DNA from: Megalopta genalis
Taxonomy: Eukaryota; Arthropoda; Insecta; Hymenoptera; Halictidae
Length of the DNA: 64,000 bases
NCBI RefSeq assembly: GCF_051020955.1
Contig: NW_027476523.1
Location: 124,001 to 188,000 of the forward strand
Direction of reading: 5' to 3'
Shown: piece by piece, positions 29,923 to 38,846 of the stretch
Layout of the letters: each line of letters starts with the position of its first letter
Position numbering within the stretch: position 1 is the first letter of the stretch
Made by a program: the position numbers and the translations under genes
Notes under the pieces: generated by a model
Told to the model about the DNA's origin: nothing
Database searches by the model: none
The model's input: only the letters and a program-made list of their open reading frames with translations

Positions 29923-31414
29923 TTTTTTTTTTTTTTTTTTATTTTTTTTATTTTACGTGGAGGAAATCTGCTCGCCAGACACCCCCGCCCCGCCCGGGGG
30001 AGCGGGACGAGGGTAGTGTGGGGTTTGACCCACTAAAACCTCCACGGCGACCTGAGGACGCAGGACCGATCTCTGGCGATTCAACGGGGGAGCCACGGGA
30101 ACTCTTGAAGAACACTACCGCGGCTCCCCCTCGCCTGGCCGGCCATCAAGATGGTAACGATGGCCGGCCGCGTCCCGGGGGGAAATAAAATAAATCCTCC
30201 CCCCTAAAATCCATCTAAATTCGGCGGCGCGAGGGGTCGCACCCCGCACCGCCCCGACACGGCGACCGCGCGATAGGTGACCAGGGCCCCCGCCCTGATC
30301 ACAGCGGACGCCGGGGGGACGACGAGTATATTGGAGGAGGATTACAGTTAACCCTCGCCTCCTTCAGGCGACTCGTCATCCCCCACTCCCAACAGTGGAG
30401 GTCCTCCTCTGTTGGCGGGCGGCGGGCAATGAAACCAGCATGTTCTGGTACACCCGCCGCCCGCCTACTCTCAGCTGCCCGGGGTTTCTCGGCGTGGGCG
30501 CGCACGCCGTCCCCGGGCACGTCGGGCGGGATCTGTAAGCTCCCGATCCCGCTCGGCAGCCTCCTTCCGCGACATAGCCTCCTCGCAGAAAGAGATTGCT
30601 GCCGCCCACTTCCCCGGGCCCTCCAGCATGGCCCCAACCAGGCTGGAGAGTGCGAGGTCGTGACCGACTTCCCGTTTTAGGACTCGGCGCAGCGCTGAAA
30701 AGGCGGGACATTCCTCCAGCGTGTGCTGCGCCGAGTCTTCCTCCGCGCCACAATGGTGGCACACCGTCGTCGCTTCCCGCCCGATGCGACACAGGTAGAC
30801 ACCGAAGCAGCCATGCCCGGTGAACACCTGCGTCGCTCGGTAGGAGAGCCTGCCATGCCGTCTCTCCCGCCACGAGGTGAAGTGCGGCAGGAGAGCCCCG
30901 GGGACGCGCTCGCCGGCGTGGGAGCAAAGCTCGGCACGCCATCTGGCGAGCGCTAGTCTCCGGGCCTGGAGCTCGAAGCCCTCGACCGTCTCTCGCTCCG
31001 GCGGGGCCCCTCGAGCACGGCTGGCGATGCTTGTGCGCCTATAAACATAGGCGCGCACCGCCGCCTGAAGCTCGAAGGGAAGTTCTCCCGCCAGAGCAAG
31101 CGCCGCCACGGTAGACGTGGTGCGGTAACCTCTTATGAGGCGGATGGCCATCCGCCTCTGCAGCCGGCGCAACAACAGCGTGTTGCGCCGGCTGGTCATC
31201 ACGTACGGCTCCCATATTGGGGCACCGTATAAGGCCATAGACCGCACCACGCCCAGGTATAGGCGGCGCACCAAATCTCCCGGTCCCCCGAGGTTGGGCA
31301 GCAGGCGGCCCAAAGAGGCCGCCGCCTTTTCGACTCGGGGGACGAGACGGTCGAGATGCGCATCGAAGCTCCAGCGGCTGTCGAGGATCAGTCCGAGATA
31401 TTTACACGGGGGGG
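29923..31414 (-). mobile_element. Family-1 element, copy H (internally deleted, true 5' terminus kept)
   Basis: Poly(A) is interrupted by one base (29923-29940, then 29942-29949). The 3'UTR and the last 310 codons of ORF2 follow to 31403. The next 11 nt (31404-31414) are the exact 5' terminus of full-length copies, then the repeat. About 4.7 kb, comprising nearly the whole 5'UTR, ORF1 and most of ORF2, is missing. Confidence 0.9.
30471..31403 (-). pseudogene. ORF2 C-terminal fragment (310 codons), copy H
   Basis: Begins at the KYLGLILD block (about residue 738), downstream of YADD, and ends at the normal stop. It keeps the zinc motif and one change, CEEAMSRK for CEEVMSRK near 1010. There is no RT or endonuclease core. 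The open frame extends through the 5'-terminal 11 nt into the repeat as an artefact. Confidence 0.87.
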
Positions 31415-31440
31415 AACCTTGACATAACCTTGACATAACC
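31415..31440. repeat. 11-bp telomere-like repeat, 2 units plus 4 nt
   Basis: 26 nt between copies H and I. Confidence 0.92.
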
Positions 31441-32604
31441 TTTTTTTTTTTTTTTTTATTTTACGTGGAGGAAATCTGCTCGCCAGACACCCCCGCCCCG
31501 CCCGGGGGAGCGGGACGAGGGTAGTGTGGGGATCGACCCACTAAAACCTCCACGGCGACCTGAGGACGCAGGACCGATCGCTGGCGATTCAACGGGGGAG
31601 CCACGGGAACTCTTGAAGAACACTACCGCGGCTCCCCCTCGCCTGGCCGGCCATCAGAATGGTAAGGATGGCCGGCCGCGTCCCGGGGGAGATATAATCC
31701 TCCCCCCTAAATCCATTTAAATTCGGCGGCGCGAGGGGTCGCACCCCGCACCGCCCCGACACGGCGACCGCGCGATAGGTGACCAGGGCCCCCGCCCTGA
31801 TCACAGCGGACGCCGGGGGGACGACGAGTATATTGGAGGAGGATTACAGTTAACCCTCGCCTCCTTCAGGCGACTCGTCATCCCCCATCCCCAACAGTGG
31901 ACGTCCTCCTCTGTTGGCGGGCGGCGGGCAATGAAACCAGCATGTACTGGTACACCCGCCGCCCGCCTACTCTCAGCTGCCCGGGGTTTCTCGGCGTGGG
32001 CGCGCACGCCGCCCCCGGGCACGTCGGGCGGGATCTGTAAGCTCCCGATCCCGCTCGGCAGCCTCCTTCCGCGACATAACCTCCTCGCAGAAAGAGATTG
32101 CTGCCGCCCACTTCCCCGGGCCCTCCAGCATGGCCCCAACTAGGCTGGAGAGTGCGAGGTCGCGGCCGACTTCTCGTTTTAGGACTCGGCGCAGCGCTGA
32201 AAAGGCGGGACATTCCTCCAGCGTGTGCTGCGCCGAGTCTTCCTCCGCGCCACAATGGTGGCACACCGTCGTCGCTTCCCGCCCGATGCGACACAGGTAG
32301 ACACCGAAGCAGCCATGCCCGGTGAACACCTGCGTCGCTCGGTAGGAGAGCCTGCCATGCCGTCTCTCCCGCCACGAGGTGAAGTGCGTCAGGAGAGCCC
32401 CGGGGACGCGCTCGCCGGCGTGGGAGCAAAGCTCGGCACGCCATCTGGCGAGCGCTAGTCTCCGGGCCTGGAGCTCGAAGCCCTCGACCGTCTCTCGCTC
32501 CGGCGGGGCCCCTCGAGCACGGCTGGCGATGCTTGTGCGCCCATAAACATAGGCGCGCACCGCCGCCTGAAGCTCGAAGGGAAGTTCTCCCGCCAGAGCA
32601 AGCG
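31441..32604 (-). mobile_element. Family-1 non-LTR element, copy I (5'-truncated)
   Basis: Poly(A) 17 nt (31441-31457), 3'UTR 31458-31972, and the last ~210 codons of ORF2, ending at 32604. The 3' part groups with copies B and C. It is the shortest complete insertion in the window (~1.16 kb). Confidence 0.92.
31973..32604 (-). pseudogene. ORF2 C-terminal fragment (~210 codons), copy I
   Basis: Starts about residue 838 (LALAGELPF) and keeps the zinc motif and tail. A longer open frame to 32779 crosses the repeat, encodes a lysine run from the family-2 poly(A), and enters the family-2 3'UTR. That extension is a junction artefact. Confidence 0.87.
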
Positions 32605-32644
32605 ACCTTGACATAACCTTGACATAACCTTGACATAACCTTGA

Positions 32645-32646
<2 letters not shown>
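32605..32646. repeat. 11-bp telomere-like repeat, 42 nt, ending in a different phase
   Basis: Begins ACC like other family-1 5' junctions but ends ...TTGACA where the family-2 poly(T) starts, rather than ...ATAACC. This marks the alternative insertion phase of family 2. Confidence 0.9.
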
Positions 32647-32685
<39 letters not shown>

Positions 32686-32692
<7 letters not shown>

Positions 32693-32703
32693 TGGAGGTA
32701 ATC
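32686..32703 (-). promoter_or_regulatory. 3'-terminal motif of family 2
   Basis: GATTACCTCCATGTAAAA on the transcript strand, directly before the tail; 16/18 identical to the family-1 terminus. Confidence 0.6.
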
Positions 32704-33121
32704 CCTTTACGGATATCCCGCCCCCTCGTGGGAGAGGCAGCGGGATTATGCGAGACTCCGTCGAACTGTTCGACCCCAAAAGGGGGGACGACCAGCCCGA
32801 CGACTACCCGCCAATTCCTCCATGTCCATCTCGCGGGTTTTGCGGGTGAGTCTGGGATCCGCGCCGGCATGCCTACCAGACTCCCCCACCCGTCTTCATA
32901 CACCCCGGGGTGCTGAAGGCACCCCCAATACCTCGTTATCCGAAGATGCTCGGCGATGGAAGGCAGAGCATCTTTTTCCCTCTAGTTGAGCCGCCCGTTG
33001 AGCTAACGAATCCCATTCGCTTCGCTCGACGGCTCACCGGAGACCACCCTACAGGCGGTTGACCAAAGTTCCTGGAGGAACCATGATGTCACATCCGCTG
33101 CGGGATGGCCTCCGCTACGCG
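32690..33121 (-). other. Family-2 3'UTR
   Basis: 432 nt without a convincing gene. It contains two perfect short hairpins: GGGGTGC/GCACCCC with a 5-nt loop (32907-32925) and GATGCTC/GAGCATC with a 14-nt loop (32945-32972). Apart from the terminal 18 nt I see no clear similarity to the family-1 3'UTR. Confidence 0.75.
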
Positions 33122-36100
33122 TTAGCGGGTACCCAACGGGAGTGCGCGGTCCGCACGCACCCTGGGTCTCCGCAGCCCCCTCCTTCTATTTGGGTCGCAG
33201 GTTCGCCTGCGACGCCTTTCAGCTTCCTCCTTCTGGAGCATTACGGACTCGCAGAAGGAGGTGAATGCCTTCCACGACCCCGCGCTTGCAACCGACTCGT
33301 GTACGATGGTTTCAAGCGCGAGGTCTCCTCCTACGGCCATCCTCAGGCCACGGCGCTGTGGAGCCCACGCCGGACATTCCTCCAGCGTATGTTGCGCCGT
33401 GTCCGAAGGATCACCGCAGTGGTGACACCTAGTGTCCACCTCCTTTCCGATGCGACAAAGGTAACTGCCGAAGCATCCGTGCCCCGTCAGCACCTGCGTC
33501 GCTCGGTATGTGGTCCTCCCCCCGAGTCCAGCACGCCGCCATTCTCGGAACGCAGGGAGGACCGCTTTCGCCGCTCTATTAATGTTACTACCCCTCGCGA
33601 CCTCTGATGTGAGGCGTTGCCGCCAGGCTTCTACGGCGCGTTGCCTGGCGGCCTCCCTTTCAGCCGCCACCTGGAGACTCCTCTGTTCCGGGGCCACCCC
33701 AGCCAGCCGAAGGCCGCGATCCCGGATGTAAACATCCGCAAGACACACGGCCTCCAGGTCCAGCGGGAGCAGACCCGAAGTTGCCATCGCTGATGCGTGA
33801 GATATGGTGCGGTACCCCCGCACGACCCTAATCGCCAGCCTGCGCTCCAGACGACGCAGTATGGCCAGAGGCCCACCGCGCCGGCCGACAATAATGTCGC
33901 GCGCCCATACAGGGGCCCCATAAAGGGATAATCCCCGCACCATTCCCGCAAACAATCGACGGACCCGTCCCCCGGGTGCCCCCAGGTTAGGAAGTATGCG
34001 ACCGAGCGCAGCGATCGCACCCTCCACCCGGGGAGCCAGGAGCTCGAAGTGCCGGCCGAACGTCCAGGCACCGTCGAGCGCGATCCCGAGGTACCTGAAC
34101 CCCTCCCCGACACCGATTCGTCCCACCCCCACGTCCATCCCGCAGAGGGGAGGTGCCCGCGAGCGGCCTTTGCCATGAAACCACATGGCTTCGGTCTTAC
34201 TCGCCGACACCTCTAGGCCCAATGCCCGGATGGCTTTAACTACTCTAATTGTCCCCAGTTCACCGCGAAGCAGGGCTTCCCTCCATGTCCTGCCGGCGGA
34301 CACAATCAGCGTATCATCTGCGTAGCAGATGATGTTCGCACCGGCAGGCATTTTCCCCCCCTCGCGCAGTACTCGGTCATACGCGATGTTCCACAGCAGG
34401 GGACCTAAAACGGACCCCTGCGGGACACCGCGCACGACTCGCCGGCTCGCCATCCCCGCGGCGACAGGATATTCCACCCACCTGTCGGAGAGGTAGCTCC
34501 CTATTATCCGCTGTAAGTACTGCGGCACCCGCTGGTACCGCAACTCTTCTAAAATACACGCCCAGGGAACGGAGTTGAAGGCATTGGCAATGTCAAGTGA
34601 CACCGCCAGTGCAACACCGCCCCCCTGTGTCGCGGTGTCCGAGAGCGCCCTCAGCCTGCGGACAGCGTCCACAGTAGAGAAGCCCTCCCGGAAGCCGTAC
34701 TGGGCACTACTAAGTCCGGGAGCCGCCTCGCTCGCCAGGTGAGCCACAAGTCTGCGCGCCAAAATTCTCTCGAATAGCTTCGCCTCTTCGTTTAAGAGGC
34801 AAAGCGGTCGCCACGCAGATGGCGAGCCCGCGTCTCTCCCCTTTTTGGGGATTAGTACTAACATTCCTTTCCGCCACGGTGACGGAAAGGTTCCCTCCCT
34901 GAGACAGCTGTCAAACAGCTGCCTTATGTCAGAGCCAAGCGCCGACAGGGCCAAGGCCAGCACCCGACCATGGACGCCGTCCAGGCCGGGCGTCCTACTC
35001 CCTATCCGACTCGCGGCTTGGCAGAGCTCGTCCTCCGTTACCGCCAGCCCCTCGTTCCACGCAGCGTCTGCCCCCGCTCGATGTTCTTCCGCGAGGCCTG
35101 TTACGGCCTCCTCAGGATCTACCTCGGAGGGAAAGAGACCCCCAATTACTCTGTCCAGGAGCTGGGGCTTTAACGCCGCTGTAGCTGGAGGGGCCCGCGC
35201 ACGAAGCCTGCCCATAACTATTTTGTAGGGCCTCCCCCAGGGATCCGCGTCTAATGTTTCGACGAGCTCTCGCCATGCCTGATCCTTGGCCCTGGCGATC
35301 TCCTTTCGGAGCTCCGACAACGCGTCGCGGTACTCGCGATAGCACTCAAGCACGGTTGCCCGAGTGCTCGATGCCCGCCGGCGCGCTCGCGTGTACTTTC
35401 TGCGGGCTGCGTGTCCCGCAGCACGCAGCCTGGCTATTTCAGCCGACCACCAGTATACGGGTGCCATCCGGTTGGCGTCGCTACTGCGGGGCATTGCAGT
35501 GTCAGAAATTGACCACAACGCCTTCCGCAGCAGTTCGGCCCCCCGTTCAGGATGCACCTGCCCACCCTCTGAAAATCCGCGCCCTCCCCACGATGCTGCT
35601 AATGCTGCAGCTTTTAGCAAGTCAGTGTTTAACTGCTTGATACCCCACCGAGGTCGCCGTCGTCGGCCGGCCTGACGCGTCACAGGACCCCGCGCGTCGT
35701 TGGGGGCAGCCCCCACGTCCATGATGATGGGGATGTGGTCCGAGGCTAGCTCCAGTTCCTCAGCCACCCTCCATCCTGTGACCCGACGCACGACGGCAGG
35801 CGTCGCAAAGGTCAAATCCACGATGGAGACCCCCTGCCGCCGCACGCACGTCGGCCGGGACCCCCGGTTTAGTAACCGGAGGTCCAGACTCGCCGCCCAA
35901 GCCAGCACAGTCTCCCCTCGCGTGTTCGTCCTGCGGGATCCCCACGCCGTTGAGTGTGCATTGAAATCCCCCAGAACGAGGACCCGGCGAGATGTGTATC
36001 TTGTTAGACACACATGTAGCCCGTCCAGGAACCCCCGGAACTCACCGAGGACACAGTTTGGGGAGATGTACACACCGACGAGTATGATGTCCCCCCATTC

Positions 36101-36334
36101 TACCGCGACGTATCCCCTTCCCCTCTCCAGGAGTGCGATGGTCAGGGACCCCGGCTCGCCGCATGATGCGGCGATCACCACGGACCCCATCTCATCGCCC
36201 ACCCAAAGAGGATTATCGGGGATACGGTATGGCTCCGCCATTACCCCGACGCCCGATCCCATCTCGCGTAAGGCCTGGACAAACAGGTCCTGGGCCCCGC
36301 GCGAGTGGTTCAGGTTACCCTGCAGGACCCGCAT
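33122..36334 (-). CDS. ORF2: endonuclease / reverse transcriptase of family 2
   Basis: 1070 residues. The APE endonuclease is at ~1-205: N7/N9, E34, GDFNA with D123/N125, and SDH at 198-200. The RT has a variant TPGLDGVHG at 448-456, SAWRPLCLL near 506, QYGFREGFST near 545, SLDIANAF with D581, RGVPQGSVLGP near 635, and YADD at 671-674. The zinc motif is C970, C973, H982, C987, followed by an arginine-rich tail. Many blocks match family 1, but the proteins diverge throughout. The ATG lies 8 nt after the ORF1 stop rather than overlapping it, so coupling would need short-range reinitiation. No disabling change is seen. Confidence 0.94.
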   Translation of the reverse strand: MRVLQGNLNHSRGAQDLFVQALREMGSGVGVMAEPYRIPDNPLWVGDEMGSVVIAASCGEPGSLTIALLERGRGYVAVEWGDIILVGVYISPNCVLGEFRGFLDGLHVCLTRYTSRRVLVLGDFNAHSTAWGSRRTNTRGETVLAWAASLDLRLLNRGSRPTCVRRQGVSIVDLTFATPAVVRRVTGWRVAEELELASDHIPIIMDVGAAPNDARGPVTRQAGRRRRPRWGIKQLNTDLLKAAALAASWGGRGFSEGGQVHPERGAELLRKALWSISDTAMPRSSDANRMAPVYWWSAEIARLRAAGHAARRKYTRARRRASSTRATVLECYREYRDALSELRKEIARAKDQAWRELVETLDADPWGRPYKIVMGRLRARAPPATAALKPQLLDRVIGGLFPSEVDPEEAVTGLAEEHRAGADAAWNEGLAVTEDELCQAASRIGSRTPGLDGVHGRVLALALSALGSDIRQLFDSCLREGTFPSPWRKGMLVLIPKKGRDAGSPSAWRPLCLLNEEAKLFERILARRLVAHLASEAAPGLSSAQYGFREGFSTVDAVRRLRALSDTATQGGGVALAVSLDIANAFNSVPWACILEELRYQRVPQYLQRIIGSYLSDRWVEYPVAAGMASRRVVRGVPQGSVLGPLLWNIAYDRVLREGGKMPAGANIICYADDTLIVSAGRTWREALLRGELGTIRVVKAIRALGLEVSASKTEAMWFHGKGRSRAPPLCGMDVGVGRIGVGEGFRYLGIALDGAWTFGRHFELLAPRVEGAIAALGRILPNLGAPGGRVRRLFAGMVRGLSLYGAPVWARDIIVGRRGGPLAILRRLERRLAIRVVRGYRTISHASAMATSGLLPLDLEAVCLADVYIRDRGLRLAGVAPEQRSLQVAAEREAARQRAVEAWRQRLTSEVARGSNINRAAKAVLPAFREWRRAGLGGRTTYRATQVLTGHGCFGSYLCRIGKEVDTRCHHCGDPSDTAQHTLEECPAWAPQRRGLRMAVGGDLALETIVHESVASAGSWKAFTSFCESVMLQKEEAERRRRRTCDPNRRRGLRRPRVRADRALPLGTR

Positions 36335-36345
36335 ACCCGTGGTTA
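36335..36345 (-). promoter_or_regulatory. ORF1 stop and 8-nt spacer before ORF2, family 2
   Basis: TAA at 36345-36343, then eight bases, then the ORF2 ATG at 36334-36332 in a different frame. It contrasts with the TAATG overlap of family 1. Confidence 0.7.
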
Positions 36346-38376
36346 AGGCTGAGTTGTGCTACCGCTCGGGACGACTTCCATCGCCGTCCCATTTTCCCCA
36401 CTATTGCTGCTTTCCATGTGCTCGGCGGGTGCACTCGCGGTTGCCGCCCCCGCAGTGCCCCAGGCTGGCTGCCCCACTATTACAGAGGGAGGTTTCCCCA
36501 TCTTCCCCCGCATCGTTCGCTGGGCGCATGTCGCTGCCCCCAGACGGTGCCCGTGTGCCCGACCTAGGTCAGTACACAGCGGGCATCTCGGGTTGGCGAC
36601 ACATTGCGCAGCCCTGTGACCCTCTCCCCCACAGCGGAAGCACCTCGTGCTTCTATCTGCGTTGTTCGGGCAGGTGGCCCGAACATGACCCAGCTGCAGA
36701 CATTTGAAGCACTGCAGTGGCTTCTCTCCCAGCGGGACAATCAACGCGCTGGACCACCCTAACAATACGCGGCCCACCCCGATGACTTTCTTCATTGCAT
36801 CAATCGGTCCGCGCGCCCAGCAGGCGCCCATTGCGCCCGGTACCGACTGTCTGATTTCCCCCGTTTTTATTTCTTCGATAGTGCACCCGCCAAGCCCAGC
36901 GAGCGCGCCCCTTACCTCGTCTTTGGTGACCGAGTAGTCCAGGCCAGCCACCCGGATGTCCAGCTGCTTGACGGGCCGGATTACACGCGCGCCGGTACCG
37001 TCAAGGAGGGCAGACATTTTCTCCGCCAGTTTCTGTGCCTGCGTCTGGCACTCGGGTCCCCTCATCTCCAGAAGTAGGCTGCCGGTCCTGGAGTGCCTGG
37101 TCCGCACCCCCGAGATGCCCAGCCCTTCCAGCGAAACATGCTGGCGCGCCCTCTGCATTACCTCGGTGTAGGAGAGTTTCCCCTCCGGGGCCAAGGCAAT
37201 GGAGACGGCGGCCGTTGGTTGAGCGCGGACCAGGTCCGCGCACTCCCTGTGTGCTTGTTTCTCCCTCCGTGTTGGTGGTGGTGGCCTTGCACCGAGTACG
37301 CGTGGGCCCTTTCCTCCTTGTTTTCTCCTCTGCGCATTTGTCGTTGCCGGTCCGGTTGCTGCAAGTGCTGCGGCCCGTGCCGCAGCCTTCTTCGCTCCCT
37401 TCGATTGGACAACGGTCCATGCGTATGTCCCTGGTTGCTGAGGTTGTGGGCCCGCAGCCGCGCGTTTAGTGGGAACTGTTCCTGTGACCTCTTTGTCCAG
37501 GTTCTTTGTTTCCGCGACCTGGCGTCTGGCTCTCTCCACCCTAGCTGCCACTGGTGGACGCAGGGTTGCCGCTGCCACCTCGTTTGCCCGTCCCAGACTG
37601 ATTTCCATTCTCCGCTCCAGGGCGTCTATTCGACGGACGATCCCAGTCACGGCGTGGAGCACTTCGTTGCTGGTTTCCACAGGGGCAGGTCGGTCCTCCG
37701 TGGTCTCTCGGGTCCTCCCTGTTTTTTCGGCAGACATTGCGGCTCTGGTCGCAGCAAGTTCGGCCTCCAGCTCACGATTTCTTTGTCGGAGTCGTCCATT
37801 TTCCTCCTCTACATCGCGGTTTTCCCCGGTGTAGGTCCTCTTTGTTAGCACCACAGAGCCGGCTTTGAATGTGAGGGCTGCATCTCTCAGGGCTTTTGCT
37901 AGGGTGCCCTTGAGACCTTTGGACACCGTTGAGACTCGCTCAACTTCCTCAGCTGCCTGTATGATTTCCTCTGCGACCTCCGCTGTTAGGAGGCCGACCA
38001 TCTCCCTCTCCCGTGCTTGGATCTGGGCCAGGTCTGTTTTCCTCTCTTTAAGCCTGGGCTCTGTATCCTGTTCTTCCGCACCATGACCGTCTCTCTTGTA
38101 TTTGTCCTTTGGGCTCTTCTTCGCTGAGACGGCCCTCTCGTTTTCCTCCGCCTCCGAGTCCGAGTCCGAGACCGTTGGTTTCCACTTCGGTCTCCAGAAT
38201 TTGTTCGCTCCCTTCTGAGGTCCGTCACTCCCTCCTTCGGAGCCAGTATCCTCGTCTCTCGGGCGCTTTTGGCCAGCCCCCGACACGTCCATTGCGCTCT
38301 CTTCGGCTGTTGCCTCGTTGACACGCTTAGTTGTTTTTATTGTTTTATTTGTTTTTTGTGTTTTGTAGTTCTCCAT
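36343..38376 (-). CDS. ORF1: gag-like protein of family 2
   Basis: 677 residues. The N-terminus is rich in K/T, then acidic/serine-rich (DSDSEAEE near 72), followed by a coiled coil around 185-230. A SKGLKGTLAKALRDAAL stretch near 150 corresponds to SKGLKGNLARALRVAAL in family 1. The gag fold has conserved VIRPVKQLDIRVAGLD and KTGEIR blocks. Three zinc knuckles lie at 556-569, 579-592 (CX2CX4HX4C) and 598-617 (CX2CX8HX6C). No AT-hook-like GRPP is seen. The start is the first ATG of the frame, 41 nt after the conserved stem-loop. Confidence 0.92.
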   Translation of the reverse strand: MENYKTQKTNKTIKTTKRVNEATAEESAMDVSGAGQKRPRDEDTGSEGGSDGPQKGANKFWRPKWKPTVSDSDSEAEENERAVSAKKSPKDKYKRDGHGAEEQDTEPRLKERKTDLAQIQAREREMVGLLTAEVAEEIIQAAEEVERVSTVSKGLKGTLAKALRDAALTFKAGSVVLTKRTYTGENRDVEEENGRLRQRNRELEAELAATRAAMSAEKTGRTRETTEDRPAPVETSNEVLHAVTGIVRRIDALERRMEISLGRANEVAAATLRPPVAARVERARRQVAETKNLDKEVTGTVPTKRAAAGPQPQQPGTYAWTVVQSKGAKKAAARAAALAATGPATTNAQRRKQGGKGPRVLGARPPPPTRREKQAHRECADLVRAQPTAAVSIALAPEGKLSYTEVMQRARQHVSLEGLGISGVRTRHSRTGSLLLEMRGPECQTQAQKLAEKMSALLDGTGARVIRPVKQLDIRVAGLDYSVTKDEVRGALAGLGGCTIEEIKTGEIRQSVPGAMGACWARGPIDAMKKVIGVGRVLLGWSSALIVPLGEKPLQCFKCLQLGHVRATCPNNADRSTRCFRCGGEGHRAAQCVANPRCPLCTDLGRAHGHRLGAATCAQRTMRGKMGKPPSVIVGQPAWGTAGAATASAPAEHMESSNSGENGTAMEVVPSGSTTQP

Positions 38377-38416
38377 ATTTGTCCCACGATTGGGGTCGGA
38401 CGATTACTCAAGGTCC

Positions 38417-38444
38417 ACCCAGGCAGAGCCGCCCTTGCCTGGGT
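38417..38444 (-). promoter_or_regulatory. 5'UTR stem-loop before ORF1 (family 2)
   Basis: ACCCAGGC (38444-38437) pairs perfectly with GCCTGGGT (38424-38417) around a 12-nt loop containing GGCGGCTCT. Compared with family 1, the outer C-G is A-U, an internal G-C is A-U, and the closing U-G/U-A is C-G. The stem is maintained while its sequence changes. Confidence 0.65.
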
Positions 38445-38448
38445 AAGG

Positions 38449-38643
38449 CTAATACACAACGGGTGCCGCCACCTCCCGTCGGTTGAGACGCTCAAGACCA
38501 GCGCACCCGCTGGCCACCTCCGTGTGCGCGACCCGGAGGCGTCCCCTCGCCGCGCCTCGAAGCTTAGGACTGGGATTTATTATAGAGGTCTTTCTCCTCG
38601 CAGCCCAGCCGGTTAAGGCAAGGCTCCCGTTCTGGTAAAACAT
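38449..38643 (-). CDS. Upstream ORF in the family-2 5'UTR (64 codons), low confidence
   Basis: Starts at the ATG inside the conserved 65-nt block. The first ~24 residues resemble the family-1 short upstream ORF (MFYQNGSLALTG...). The rest is unrelated and may be fortuitous. Confidence 0.25.
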   Translation of the reverse strand: MFYQNGSLALTGWAARRKTSIINPSPKLRGAARGRLRVAHTEVASGCAGLERLNRREVAAPVVY

Positions 38644-38660
38644 GACCACCAGTTTACGGT
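38596..38660 (-). promoter_or_regulatory. 65-nt 5'UTR block conserved between families (family 2)
   Basis: Gap-free counterpart of 8463-8527; 57/65 identical. It lies 187-251 nt from the 5' end here and 147-211 nt in family 1. Confidence 0.6.
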
Positions 38661-38797
38661 TTAGGGATCCTGGTTTCCCAGGACCACCCCTCACTCCGTT
38701 AGCTACTACCCGCAGGCAGCACCCAGGAGCCACCACGTGGAGGTGTAGTGAGAGGATTTAGGCATGTGACTGTACCTCAGATAGAGATGACAAACCC

Positions 38798-38823
38798 CTC
38801 AGCAACTACGTCTTGCTGCTGAG
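38798..38823 (-). promoter_or_regulatory. 5'-proximal hairpin of family 2
   Basis: CTCAGCAGC pairs with GTTGCTGAG (one G-U) across an 8-nt loop, starting 23 nt from the 5' end. Confidence 0.4.
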
Positions 38824-38846
38824 AAGGCCACACACCCTAGGCTCCC

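Larger units (their letters stand above)
32647..38846 (-). mobile_element. Family-2 non-LTR retrotransposon (full length, ~6.2 kb)
   Basis: Single intact R1-clade element, distinct from family 1. Poly(A) ~43 nt (32647-32689), 3'UTR to 33121, ORF2 of 1070 residues, an 8-nt spacer, ORF1 of 677 residues, and a 470-nt 5'UTR. Both ends abut the 11-bp repeat. The upstream flank ends ...GGTTATGTC and the downstream flank starts (A)TGTCAAGG, giving a 4-5-nt target duplication. Same orientation as family 1. Confidence 0.94.
38377..38846 (-). other. Family-2 5'UTR
   Basis: 470 nt. Holds the stem-loop (38417-38444), the 65-nt block (38596-38660), a short upstream ORF starting at 38643, and a 9-bp terminal-region hairpin (38798-38823). 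The extreme 5' end (GGGAGCC...) is unlike family 1. Confidence 0.75.

Noticed and set aside
31401..31414. Splicing as the cause of the copy H deletion
   Set aside because: The join cannot be shifted to give GT-AG borders.
31973..32779. Frame with a poly-lysine run upstream of the ORF2 fragment of copy I
   Set aside because: It spans the family-2 3'UTR, its poly(A) (lysine codons), the repeat and ORF2, so it is a chance fusion across an insertion junction.
32690..33121. Separate small gene in the family-2 3'UTR
   Set aside because: Short frames only, none conserved with family 1. The hairpins explain the visible structure.
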